The translations under genes and the position numbers were made by a program. The notes under the pieces are model-generated. The model saw nothing but the letters and a program-made list of their open reading frames with translations. It searched no databases and had not been told where the DNA came from. Shown piece by piece: positions 18,288 through 26,793 of a stretch of DNA of 34,028 bases (the stretch's first letter is position 1; each line of letters begins with the position of its first letter). The stretch comes from Gallionellaceae bacterium (GTDB lineage Bacteria; Pseudomonadota; Gammaproteobacteria; Burkholderiales; Gallionellaceae): positions 1 through 34,028 of the forward strand of contig SCUU01000111.1 in assembly GCA_004297065.1 (NCBI GenBank), in the 5' to 3' direction.

Positions 18288-18501
18288 AATCACCCACCGA
18301 TTCCACGGACGAAGCAAACTTACTGATGCTTCCGGTCATCGTCCTGACAATACGCATGCCGGCCAGGACATTGGGCAATGCCATGCTGCGGGGTCAAATT
18401 CTTAACATACAGAAACCGGTATATTTTGGGGGCTTCGTGCTGGCAATCGCACGGCTCTCCGACTACTGGCTCAACATTTCCATCCTGCCGAAGAATAATA
18501 A

Positions 18502-21141
18502 ATGATCGATGAGGAAGCACCGCATATAAGCACAACCCTCCTTGTCATCGACGACAACGAAGACGATCAGCGTCTCTATAAGCGTTTTGACAACCTCTTC
18601 AATCTGGTGATGGCGTCATCAGCGAATGCCGGTTTTGAACGGATAGCCGAGTTCATGCCCGACCTGATCCTGCTCGATTACAACCTTCCCGACCTGGACG
18701 GACTCGGCTTTATAAAAAAGCTGTCCGGATTAACGGATACGCCTATTCCCATCATCATGCTGACAGGAGAGGGCAATGTATCTGTAGCCGTAGAGGCAAT
18801 GAAGTGCGGTGCCGCCGACTATCTCGTCAAGGATGTTGGCGGGCAATATTTAAAATTGCTACCGAGTGTAGTTAGTCGGGTCTTGGCTGCCCATGCCCAG
18901 CGCGAGCGCGCCAAGCAGATGCAGATGGAAACCGGAATGTTGCTGCGCCGCAACCAGTTGTTTATGCAAAACTCCTTGGAGGGCATCCACATAACGGACA
19001 TGCAGGGCAATATCATCGAAGCCAATGATGCGTTTTGCCGGATGCTGGGCTATACACAAGAAGAGGTTGCCCGATTAAATATACGCGATTGGGAGGTACT
19101 GCATTCGGAAGATGAAGTGCGAGAAAACTTTAATTCCATCATCGACAAAAGCATGCTGGTCGAAACCATTCACCGGCGCAAGGACGGCGAATTGATCAAC
19201 GTCGAGACAAGTGCTTCCGGTGTGCTGATGGGAAATCAAAGACTTGTTTATTCCTCGAGCCGCGACATTACGGAACGGAAAAAAATCGAGTTTGAGCTAA
19301 GGGATCGCGAAGCGCTGCTGAATGCGGTGATGAAGGGGCTGCCTGTCGGGGTATGGGTCACCGACAAAGCAGGGAAAATTATTTTTGGCAATGATTTCGC
19401 CCAGCAACTCTTGTCCGCTTCGCATGATGTGAAGGGTGGCATAACAACCGGACGGTTCGGGGAGCGCAGTGATCTGCGTCCCGAATGGGGGAAGTCGATA
19501 GCAACCCTTGAAAGAATTGCATCGCAGGCTATAAAGGGTGGCGATATCCCGCTCGAAGAGGAAATCGAAATCGCATGCCCTGACGGCGCACATAAAACCA
19601 TCCTGAATATTGCCCATTCGTACTGCGGAACCGAAGGTGGCATCATTGGCACAGTCATCGTCAGCAAGGACTTGACCCAGCGCAAGCAAACCGAGCTGCG
19701 GAAATTGCAGGATAGTGATTTGCGTTTCCGTGGCACGTTGGAGCAGCTTGCGGTGGGTATTATTCATGCGTCACTGGATGGCTGTTTCCAGCAGACAAAC
19801 CAGAAATTCTGCGAAATTATCGGTTACTCCCGCGAAGAGTTACTGCGTATGAGTTTCAGAGAGATTACGTTTTTTGCCGATCTCGCCGGCGAAGAGGAGC
19901 CTTTGCTGCAACTGCTGGCTGGCAAAATATCTACTTTCAGCAGGGAGCAACGTTATGTGCGCAAAGACCAGTCATTAGCGTGGGTCAACTTGACGATTTC
20001 CTTGTTGCGTAAAACTGATGGGGTGCCTGTTTATTACATCGGTGTTGTTGAGGACATCTCCGAGCGCAAACATGCGGAAGTGCTGGCGCAACAGTACGGC
20101 CACTTGCTGCAAAGCTCGTTTGACGAAATCTATCTGTTCGACGCCGACACCCTGCATTTCCTGTTGACCAGCGAGGGGGCCGAGAGAAATCTGGGCTATT
20201 CGGATGAGGAATTGAATCAACTGACGCCGCTTGATCTGGAGCCATCATTCAACAGGGAGGATTTTGAGCGGCGGGTTGCCCCGCTGCGAAGTGGCGAACG
20301 ACAATCAATCACTTTTGAATCGGAACATTTGCGCAAAAATGGCACGACTTATTTGACCGAAGTTCGCTTACAGCTCATGAATGCGGATTATCCGGTGTTT
20401 ATGTCCATCATTCAAGACGTCACCGAACGTAGGCAAGCCGATATGGAGATCAGTCGATCCCGTCAATTGTTGCGTGATCTGGTCATGCAGAGTGAAAGGC
20501 TACGCGAAGAGGAGAGAAAACATATTGCGCGCGAGCTGCATGATGAGTTGGGTCAAATTTTGACTGCCTTGCGCATGAATGTGGCACTGTTGCGCATCGA
20601 GTTTGGAGTGAACGATGCCGTACTATTGGAGAAGATAAAAGGGATCACCGAGCTACTGGATCAATCCATTCAATGCACGCGCGATGTGGTGAGCAATCTG
20701 CGCCCCGCTGCGCTGGATACGGGAATTGTTTCCGCCGTTAGATGGTTACGCGATGAATTTGTCAAACACTCGAGCACGTCTTGTAAACTATTTATGCCCG
20801 AAGAAGAAATTCACTTGGATGAAGCGATCGCCGTGTCGGCATTTCGTGTGGTACAGGAATCTCTGACCAACGTGGCCCGCTATGCCGAAGCGAACAAGGT
20901 TGAAATTACACTCGGGCAAGATGCCGACAATTTTTCCGTGACGGTAAACGATAACGGCAAGGGGTTCGATTACATGGCTATTCAGCATAAAAAAACTTTT
21001 GGACTGCTTGGAATGCGCGAGCGCGCCATCGCTCTGGGTGGCGTTTTGAATATTTATAGCGCACCGCAGGAGGGCACACAAATATTCTTCGCCGTACCCA
21101 ATAAACAAACCGTTGCCGATCTGCGGGGAGACCACCCATGA
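18502..21141 (+). CDS. Receiver-PAS4-histidine kinase (NarX/UhpB-type)
   Basis: An 879-residue cytoplasmic kinase with no membrane segment. An N-terminal receiver domain (13-130) has phospho-acceptor Asp59 in LILLDYNLPD, Thr88 and Lys110. Four PAS domains follow (about 150-265, 270-400, 405-525, 530-650), each closing with a DITERKK-like end. A HisKA_3 domain carries His680 in EERKHIARELHDELGQ, followed by a HATPase domain with NVARYAEANKVEI and DNGKGFDY. The order receiver-sensor-kinase suggests that a phosphorelay input modulates the kinase. Its stop overlaps the next gene by four bases (ATGA), making the NarL-type regulator its likely partner. The signal is unknown. Confidence 0.92.
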   Translation: MIDEEAPHISTTLLVIDDNEDDQRLYKRFDNLFNLVMASSANAGFERIAEFMPDLILLDYNLPDLDGLGFIKKLSGLTDTPIPIIMLTGEGNVSVAVEAMKCGAADYLVKDVGGQYLKLLPSVVSRVLAAHAQRERAKQMQMETGMLLRRNQLFMQNSLEGIHITDMQGNIIEANDAFCRMLGYTQEEVARLNIRDWEVLHSEDEVRENFNSIIDKSMLVETIHRRKDGELINVETSASGVLMGNQRLVYSSSRDITERKKIEFELRDREALLNAVMKGLPVGVWVTDKAGKIIFGNDFAQQLLSASHDVKGGITTGRFGERSDLRPEWGKSIATLERIASQAIKGGDIPLEEEIEIACPDGAHKTILNIAHSYCGTEGGIIGTVIVSKDLTQRKQTELRKLQDSDLRFRGTLEQLAVGIIHASLDGCFQQTNQKFCEIIGYSREELLRMSFREITFFADLAGEEEPLLQLLAGKISTFSREQRYVRKDQSLAWVNLTISLLRKTDGVPVYYIGVVEDISERKHAEVLAQQYGHLLQSSFDEIYLFDADTLHFLLTSEGAERNLGYSDEELNQLTPLDLEPSFNREDFERRVAPLRSGERQSITFESEHLRKNGTTYLTEVRLQLMNADYPVFMSIIQDVTERRQADMEISRSRQLLRDLVMQSERLREEERKHIARELHDELGQILTALRMNVALLRIEFGVNDAVLLEKIKGITELLDQSIQCTRDVVSNLRPAALDTGIVSAVRWLRDEFVKHSSTSCKLFMPEEEIHLDEAIAVSAFRVVQESLTNVARYAEANKVEITLGQDADNFSVTVNDNGKGFDYMAIQHKKTFGLLGMRERAIALGGVLNIYSAPQEGTQIFFAVPNKQTVADLRGDHP

Positions 21142-21770
21142 TTCGCCTTATGATTGCCGACGATCATGCCGTTGTGCGCAATGGCATTAAGCAAATCTTG
21201 ACACTCGCATCCGATATCGTATTGGTTGCAGAGGCGGTTGACGGTACAGTGGTATTGCATCAAGCGCGAGAAGGGGGAATTGATTTGCTGCTGCTCGATA
21301 TGAATATGCCGGGCATAAGCGGTGTGGATCTGATCGGGCGTGTCAAGCTATGCCGCCCGGAGCTACCTATCCTGATTTTTACCATGCACAACGATGCTCA
21401 GCTCGCGATGCGCGCTCTTAAAGCGGGAGCATCGGGGTTTATTTGCAAAGACAGCGAGCCTGAAATGCTGTTGGCAGCGATCCGCAAGGTGAGCGCTGGA
21501 GGGAAATATCTGGATCCGGCGGTGGCCGAGCAGATCGCATTCGACGCAACGTCGACTAACCTAAAGCCACCCCATACCTTGCTCTCAGACCGCGAGCTGG
21601 AAATATTTCGCCTGCTGGTCGCAGGCAAGAGCGGCAATGAAATCGCCGAGAAACTATGCATCAGCAACAAAACGATCAGCACCCATAAGACCCATCTCAT
21701 GGAAAAAATGAACCTCCACAATGTGGCCGATTTGGTGCGCTACGCCGTGCAATACGGCCTGACTGATTGA
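21138..21770 (+). CDS. NarL/FixJ-family response regulator
   Basis: A 210-residue DNA-binding response regulator, the likely partner of the preceding kinase. The receiver domain (1-118) has acidic pair Asp8-Asp9, phospho-acceptor Asp54 in LLLLDMNMPG, and Lys104. The C-terminal LuxR helix-turn-helix (about 145-208) has LSDRELEIFRLLVAGKSGNE and CISNKTISTHKTHLMEKM. Its targets are not evident. It ends the two-gene operon; no clear terminator follows, but an inverted-repeat element begins 14 bases downstream. Confidence 0.94.
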   Translation: MIRLMIADDHAVVRNGIKQILTLASDIVLVAEAVDGTVVLHQAREGGIDLLLLDMNMPGISGVDLIGRVKLCRPELPILIFTMHNDAQLAMRALKAGASGFICKDSEPEMLLAAIRKVSAGGKYLDPAVAEQIAFDATSTNLKPPHTLLSDRELEIFRLLVAGKSGNEIAEKLCISNKTISTHKTHLMEKMNLHNVADLVRYAVQYGLTD

Positions 21771-21783
21771 TGTTAAGAAGGCT

Positions 21784-21997
21784 CTGTCCACGAAAACTGA
21801 TAAAACTACTAGCCAATCCACTAAACGACCAAAGAACGGTCGCCAAGTGGCTGGTTAACGAAAGGCACGAAAAAAATCAAACGACTCTATACTGTAAATT
21901 GATACCCAATGGGTGAATGACTGTACAGAGGTAAGTAAGAGCACGACACGCCGTACATCCCCGGTTTCATTTCGTGCTTTTCGTGTATTTCGTGGAC
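21784..21997. repeat. Interspersed inverted-repeat element, copy A
   Basis: Left end CTGTCCACGAAAA (21784-21796) and GAAAGGCACGAA (21860-21871) face right end TTTCGTGCTTTTCGTG (about 21969-21984) and TTTCGTGGACA (21987-21997). The same family recurs at 26794-27033, and both copies share an internal CCCrATGGGTGArT (here 21905-21918). It lies in a 363-base gap between the response regulator and the chemotaxis cluster. The rest of the gap (21998-22133) shows no clear promoter or gene. Confidence 0.65.
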
Positions 21998-22133
21998 AAA
22001 CTGCTTTTCTAGGAAAATTCCTACCCCCGCCCCCCACTTTCCAATGGCATTAACAGCCATTTCCTATAGCGGCACTTTTTCCCTACAAGCATCCTGCACG
22101 CCAATGATTAACTAATGCTGCGGGGAAAACATC

Positions 22134-23357
22134 ATGCCTGAAATAAGCCAAGGGGAAATGACCATGCGGGCAAACGTGGATGCCTGGTTATGGATGTTGC
22201 CGCTGGCGAGCGGTGGTGCCGGGGTCGTCGCGTTGCTGGGGGTTTCATTGGCGGATGGAGCTAGCGTGCTGTTTGCTTTTGCGGTGGCCGCATTTGCCGC
22301 TTTATGTGCTTGGGGTAGCGCGTATCGGCAGCGCATCGCGCTACAAAAGCTGGTCAACCAAGCAGAGATTCTAATAGGACAAGCCGAACAGGCGCTGCGC
22401 CAGCAAAATGAAGCGGGCGGTCTGGGCAAAATCTGCGACCAGGCGATGCCCATCTGGTCAAAACAAATCGAAACCGCACGCAGCCAGACCGAGGAGGGCA
22501 TTACCGAGGTGACGTTGCGTTTTGCCGCTATCGTCAACCGGCTACAAGCATCGGTGGTTGCCTCGCAACAGGCTGCCGGCGACGCTGCGGAAGGCGATAG
22601 CGTGGTATCCGTACTGTCGCATAGCGAGGCCGATTTGATCGCCGTCAACCGCTCGATGGATACCGCATTGCGCGAGCGTGCCGCGATGGTCCAGGATGTG
22701 CGCGAACTGGTCGCCTATACCGTGGACCTGAAAAAGATGGCTTCGGACGTGGGCGAGATCGCCTCGCAGACCAATTTGCTGGCACTCAATGCCGCCATTG
22801 AGGCCGCGCGCGCCGGCGAATCGGGGCGCGGCTTCGCGGTAGTGGCGGATGAGGTGCGCAAGCTGTCCACCCTATCCAGCGACACCGGCAAGAAGATTTA
22901 CGAGAAGGTCAATGTCATCAACAAGGCGATCGCGGCCGTCATCGCGGTCGCGGAAAAATTCAGCGTGGAAGATACGCGCTCGGTAGATGAAGCAGAAAAA
23001 ACCATCCGCCGGGTGCTGGACAACTTTAAAACAGTCACTAGCGGGCTGTCCGAATCATCCGAGATGCTGCGTCGTGAAAGCGATGGCATTCGGGCGGAAA
23101 TTTCCGACTCGCTGGTTTGTCTCCAATTTCAGGACAGGGTCAGCCAAATATTGGCTCAAGTGCGCGACAACCTCGACGGCTTGCACGCGCGTCTCGCGCA
23201 ACACTCTGCCGGGCGCGAAAACAGTGACCTGCCATCAATCGATGCCGATGCTTGGATACGCGAAATGGCGCTGGGTTATACCACCACCGAGCAGCGGCGT
23301 AATCATCTCGGTGGAAAACCGGAAACCGCCGACTCAAGCGAAATCAGATTTTTTTAG
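22134..23357 (+). CDS. Short membrane-anchored MCP with CheZ-like C-terminal helix
   Basis: A 407-residue chemoreceptor-like protein. Two hydrophobic helices (about 17-60) separated by only a few residues leave no periplasmic sensor. A helical region leads to the receptor tip, [20 protein letters not shown] followed by [17 protein letters not shown] (about 209-247), which binds CheA and CheW in known receptors. After the return helix comes [11 protein letters not shown]: Asp334 and Gln338 have the spacing of the CheZ active-site pattern FQDxxxQ. ATG at 22134 is given; ATG at 22164 has AAGGGGA at a good distance and is equally likely. It leads a run with two cheY genes, a STAS gene and cheA. 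Confidence 0.88.
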   Translation: MPEISQGEMTMRANVDAWLWMLPLASGGAGVVALLGVSLADGASVLFAFAVAAFAALCAWGSAYRQRIALQKLVNQAEILIGQAEQALRQQNEAGGLGKICDQAMPIWSKQIETARSQTEEGITEVTLRFAAIVNRLQASVVASQQAAGDAAEGDSVVSVLSHSEADLIAVNRSMDTALRERAAMVQDVRELVAYTVDLKKMASDVGEIASQTNLLALNAAIEAARAGESGRGFAVVADEVRKLSTLSSDTGKKIYEKVNVINKAIAAVIAVAEKFSVEDTRSVDEAEKTIRRVLDNFKTVTSGLSESSEMLRRESDGIRAEISDSLVCLQFQDRVSQILAQVRDNLDGLHARLAQHSAGRENSDLPSIDADAWIREMALGYTTTEQRRNHLGGKPETADSSEIRFF

Positions 23358-23367
23358 GGGAGATGCC

Positions 23368-23736
23368 ATGAGCAAAACCATCATGATTGTGGACGACTCG
23401 GCCTCGACACGCCAGCTTGTCAGCCTCGTATTGGGCGGCGCGGGTTACGAGGTCATTGAGAGCTGCGATAGAAAAGATGCGCTGGCAAAGCTAAACGGAC
23501 GAAAAGTGCATCTCATCATCAGTGACGTCAATGTGCCCAATATGGACGGCATTAGTTTCGTGCAAGCGGTAAGAGGTCTGCCTGAGCATAAATTCTCCCC
23601 TATCGTAATGCTCTCCATGGGTTTGGTCAGCTCGTCACGCGAGCAGGCGCGCGAATCCGGCGTCAAGGCGTGGATAAGCAAACCGGTTGACAAACCCCAG
23701 TTGCTGGATGCAGTTGCCCGCTTCGCTCTACCGTAA
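23368..23736 (+). CDS. cheY: CheY-like response regulator 1
   Basis: A 122-residue single-domain receiver. Acidic pair Asp9-Asp10, phospho-acceptor Asp53 in IISDVNVPNMDG and Lys105 in SKPVD are present. The switch Thr is replaced by Ser83 (VMLSMG). ATG at 23368 has AGGGGAGA ahead of it. It is a close paralogue of the next gene, probably a duplication. Likely roles are flagellar motor control or phosphate sink; the sequence does not separate them. Confidence 0.92.
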   Translation: MSKTIMIVDDSASTRQLVSLVLGGAGYEVIESCDRKDALAKLNGRKVHLIISDVNVPNMDGISFVQAVRGLPEHKFSPIVMLSMGLVSSSREQARESGVKAWISKPVDKPQLLDAVARFALP

Positions 23737-23778
23737 GCGATATTTTGTTCATGAATTTTATTTTGTTGGAGAGTAAAA

Positions 23779-24147
23779 ATGGCTAAAACAGTGATGATTG
23801 TGGACGACTCTGCTTCGTTGCGCCAAGTGGTGGGCATCGCGTTGCGCGGAGCGGGTTACGAGGTGATCGAGGGTTGTGATGGCAAGGATGCCTTGTCCAA
23901 ACTGACCGGACAGAAAGTGCATCTCGTCATCAGCGACGTCAACATGCCCAACATGGATGGCATCACTTTTGTAAAAAACCTGAAGCAGTTGCCCGCCTAC
24001 AAATTTACGCCCGTGATCATGCTGACGACCGAAGCACAGGAAGGGAAAAAATTGGAAGGCCAAGCGGCGGGAGCGAAGGCCTGGGTGGTCAAACCGTTTC
24101 AGCCCACACAAATGCTGGCGGCGGTAGCGAAGTTGGTAATGCCTTAA
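23779..24147 (+). CDS. cheY: CheY-like response regulator 2
   Basis: A 122-residue single-domain receiver with Asp9-Asp10, phospho-acceptor Asp53 in VISDVNMPNMDG, Thr83 in MLTTEA and Lys105 in VKPFQP. Unlike copy 1 it has all canonical switch residues, including the KPF motif, so it is the better candidate for the motor-binding CheY. It begins 42 bases after copy 1 with GGAGAG upstream. Confidence 0.94.
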   Translation: MAKTVMIVDDSASLRQVVGIALRGAGYEVIEGCDGKDALSKLTGQKVHLVISDVNMPNMDGITFVKNLKQLPAYKFTPVIMLTTEAQEGKKLEGQAAGAKAWVVKPFQPTQMLAAVAKLVMP

Positions 24148-24159
24148 AAGCAGGCGTAG

Positions 24160-24190
24160 GTCGGGTTGGCGGTTTTTTGCGTAACCCGAC
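24160..24190. repeat. Hairpin between cheY2 and STAS gene
   Basis: Arms GTCGGGTT (24160-24167) and AACCCGAC (24183-24190) around a 15-base loop with six T residues. The sequence resembles a common betaproteobacterial intergenic repeat. It could lower read-through but is not a standard terminator because the T-run is in the loop. Confidence 0.5.
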
Positions 24191-24213
24191 ATTTAACTCA
24201 TAAGGAGAAAATC

Positions 24214-24537
24214 ATGACTATCAGCATAGCAACCAGTAACGGCGTATCCCACGTGCGCGTTTTGGGCGAAATGACGATTTATCACGCTGCCGAAATGAAG
24301 GGCGAGTTGCTGCCCTGCTTTGATCATTCTTCCGAAGTGGAAATCGACCTGTCCGAGGTCAGCGAAATAGACACCGCCGGTTTCCAGTTGCTGCTGCTGG
24401 CCAAGCGCACGGCGACCAGTACAGGAAAACCCTTGCATTTGGTGGCGCACAGTCCGGCCATACTCGAAGTGCTGGAGTTGCTCGATATGACGTCCTATTT
24501 CGGCGACCCGGTGGTCATGCCGCGCGCGGCACATTGA
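24214..24537 (+). CDS. STAS-domain protein (anti-sigma antagonist-like)
   Basis: A 107-residue single STAS domain. The core is VEIDLSEVSEIDTAGFQLLL at about 42-61, with the usual leading strand HVRVLGEMTIYHAAEMK. At the site where SpoIIAA carries its phosphorylated Ser (DSSG), this protein reads DTAG (53-56), so the acceptor position is Ala55; Thr54 is the only hydroxyl nearby. The same DTAG form is known in MlaB-type STAS proteins. AAGGAG lies six bases before ATG 24214. Its place between cheY and cheA suggests a partner-switch or scaffold role in the signalling complex, by inference. Confidence 0.85.
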   Translation: MTISIATSNGVSHVRVLGEMTIYHAAEMKGELLPCFDHSSEVEIDLSEVSEIDTAGFQLLLLAKRTATSTGKPLHLVAHSPAILEVLELLDMTSYFGDPVVMPRAAH

Positions 24538-24575
24538 GGCGGACTCGCCAAACGCACCGGACAGGACAACGCGAT

Positions 24576-26786
24576 ATGTCGGAACTTGATCAGGCACTGC
24601 AAACCTTCTTCGTGGAAAGCCGCGAACTGCTGCAATCCATGGAAGAGTCGTTGCTGACCCTCGAATCCGAACCGGACGACAAGGAGGCGATAGGCGCCGT
24701 GTTTCGCGCCGCCCACACCATCAAAGGTTCGGGCGGAATGTTCGGGCTCGATGGCATCGTTGCCTTCACTCATGTGGTGGAGAACGTGCTGGATCGGGTG
24801 CGCAGCGGCGAAGTGCCGATCAACGCTGATCTGATCGCATTGCTATTATCCTGCCGCGACCATATCGGCATGTTGGTCGAACAAGTTGCCGCTGACCCGT
24901 CCTCCGCGCCGGACATGGAGACCGAGTCCACCGGGGTTATGCTGCTTAACCAGCTCAGGTCTTATCAAGCCGGCACAAAAGGGCAGCCCCCCGTCCTTGC
25001 GAGCGCACAATCCCAGCCCCAAACGACAGTATTGCCGCAGTCCGCAGGCACGGTGGCAAGCGATCATTGGCATATCTCGTTGCGCTTCGGTCAGGACGTG
25101 TTGCGCAACGGTATGGATCCGCTGGCGTTTATCCGCTATCTCGACAATATGGGAGATATCGTCCATATCGCCATCTTGCCCGACGCTATGCCCTTCCCCG
25201 CCGCAATGGATCCTGAAAGCTGTTACCTCGGATTTGAAATCGACTTTCATGGCGACAATGTCGATAAGGCGAGCATCGAAGGCGTCTTCGAATTCGTGCG
25301 CGAGGATTGCCGCATCCGCATCCTGCCGCCGCATAGCCGCATCGAGGAATACACCCAACTCATTAACGACTTACCCGAGGACAAGGTTGCCCTGGGCGAG
25401 TTGCTGGTCAATTGCGGCTCGCTGACCCGCAAAGAATTGGACGAGGCGCTGCACCTGCAAGAAAAACTGCGTACCGAATCCAGTCAGGAAGCGTCGCCCA
25501 TGCTGGGAGAAATTCTGGTGAAACAGGGTGTGGTGCAGCCGGAGCTGGTCGAGGCTGCGCTGGGAAAACAGAAGGTCGCCAAAGAAAACAAAGTGCAGGA
25601 AAGCAAGCTGATCCGCATTCGGGCCGACAAACTCGACCATCTGATCAATCTGGTCGGCGAAATGGTCATCGCCGGGGCGGCGACCAGCCTGCTGGCGCAG
25701 CGCACACGCGATCCCGCGCTGCTCGAATCGACTTCCACGCTGTCGCGATTGGTCGAGGAAATTCGCGACAGCGCCTTGCAATTGCGCATGGTGCAGATCG
25801 GCGAAACCTTCGGCCGTTTTACCCGCGTGGTGCGCGATGTGAGCAAGGAGATCGGCAAAGAAATCGGGCTGGAAATCGGCGGCGCGGAAACCGAACTGGA
25901 CAAGTCGGTGGTGGAAAAAATCGGCGATCCGCTCATGCACCTGGTGCGCAACAGCATGGATCACGGCATAGAAAAAACCGAGCTCCGCCTGCAACGCGGC
26001 AAGCCCGCGAAAGGCACGGTGCATCTCAATGCCTATCACGAGTCCGGCAGCATCGTGGTGGAGGTCGGCGACGATGGCGGCGGCTTGAACCGTGCAAGAA
26101 TTTTGGCCAAGGCATTGGAAAAAGGCTTGGTCACGGCCAGTCAAGTGCTCTCCGATAAAGAGATATATGGGCTGATTTTTGAAGCGGGATTTTCTACCGC
26201 CGAGGCCGTCACCAATTTGTCCGGGCGCGGCGTGGGCATGGACGTGGTGCGGCGCAATATCGAAGCGCTGCGCGGCACGGTGGAAATCGACAGCCGCGAG
26301 GGCGCGGGTACCACGGTGAAAATCCGCCTGCCGCTGACCCTGGCGATTATCGACGGCTTCCTCTTGGGCGTGGGCAGTGCGTCCTACGTGGTGCCGCTCG
26401 ATATGGTGATGGAGTGCATCGAACTGGGCGAGGCCGAACGCCAGGAAACACGGGAAAGTGGTTACATCAGTTTGCGCGGCACGGTGCTGCCGTTCATCCG
26501 CCTGCGCGACCAGTTCCGCGAAAAAGGAAAAATCGGCCGGCGCGAAAACATCGTAGTGGTGCAATACGCAGGGCAGAAGGCGGGGCTGGTGGTAGACGAA
26601 CTGATGGGCGAATTTCAGACCGTGATCAAACCGCTGGGCAAACTGTTCGGAAATCTGAAAGGGGTCAGCGGCTCGACCATATTGGGCACAGGTGAAGTGG
26701 CATTGATTCTGGATGTTCCGGCACTGATTCAGCGCGCGGTAAACAAAGAAGCGCAACAGTTGGCATACAGCCAGGTAAACCAGTAA
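24576..26786 (+). CDS. cheA: Chemotaxis histidine kinase CheA, unusual middle region
   Basis: A 736-residue CheA. The P1 Hpt domain has phospho-acceptor His47 in AAHTIKGSGG. No typical P2 is recognised; instead a domain begins near WHISLRFGQDVLRNG and contains LDNMGDIVHI at about residue 189. Two tandem helical repeats follow, LGELLVNCGSLTRKELDEAL (273-292) and LGEILVKQGVVQPELVEAAL (310-329), resembling GspE/PilB N-terminal helices. Then P3 dimerisation (from about 347, DKLDHLINLVGEM), the P4 ATPase (HLVRNSMDHGIE at 455, GRGVGMDVVRRNIEAL) and a P5 CheW-like domain (about 600-725). It is the central kinase of the cluster and acts with CheW and the receptors. Confidence 0.95.
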   Translation: MSELDQALQTFFVESRELLQSMEESLLTLESEPDDKEAIGAVFRAAHTIKGSGGMFGLDGIVAFTHVVENVLDRVRSGEVPINADLIALLLSCRDHIGMLVEQVAADPSSAPDMETESTGVMLLNQLRSYQAGTKGQPPVLASAQSQPQTTVLPQSAGTVASDHWHISLRFGQDVLRNGMDPLAFIRYLDNMGDIVHIAILPDAMPFPAAMDPESCYLGFEIDFHGDNVDKASIEGVFEFVREDCRIRILPPHSRIEEYTQLINDLPEDKVALGELLVNCGSLTRKELDEALHLQEKLRTESSQEASPMLGEILVKQGVVQPELVEAALGKQKVAKENKVQESKLIRIRADKLDHLINLVGEMVIAGAATSLLAQRTRDPALLESTSTLSRLVEEIRDSALQLRMVQIGETFGRFTRVVRDVSKEIGKEIGLEIGGAETELDKSVVEKIGDPLMHLVRNSMDHGIEKTELRLQRGKPAKGTVHLNAYHESGSIVVEVGDDGGGLNRARILAKALEKGLVTASQVLSDKEIYGLIFEAGFSTAEAVTNLSGRGVGMDVVRRNIEALRGTVEIDSREGAGTTVKIRLPLTLAIIDGFLLGVGSASYVVPLDMVMECIELGEAERQETRESGYISLRGTVLPFIRLRDQFREKGKIGRRENIVVVQYAGQKAGLVVDELMGEFQTVIKPLGKLFGNLKGVSGSTILGTGEVALILDVPALIQRAVNKEAQQLAYSQVNQ

Positions 26787-26793
26787 CCAAGGG

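Noticed and set aside
18320-18535. 71-codon minus-strand frame before the hybrid kinase
   Set aside because: It overlaps the kinase start on the opposite strand and has no recognised motif or ribosome site.
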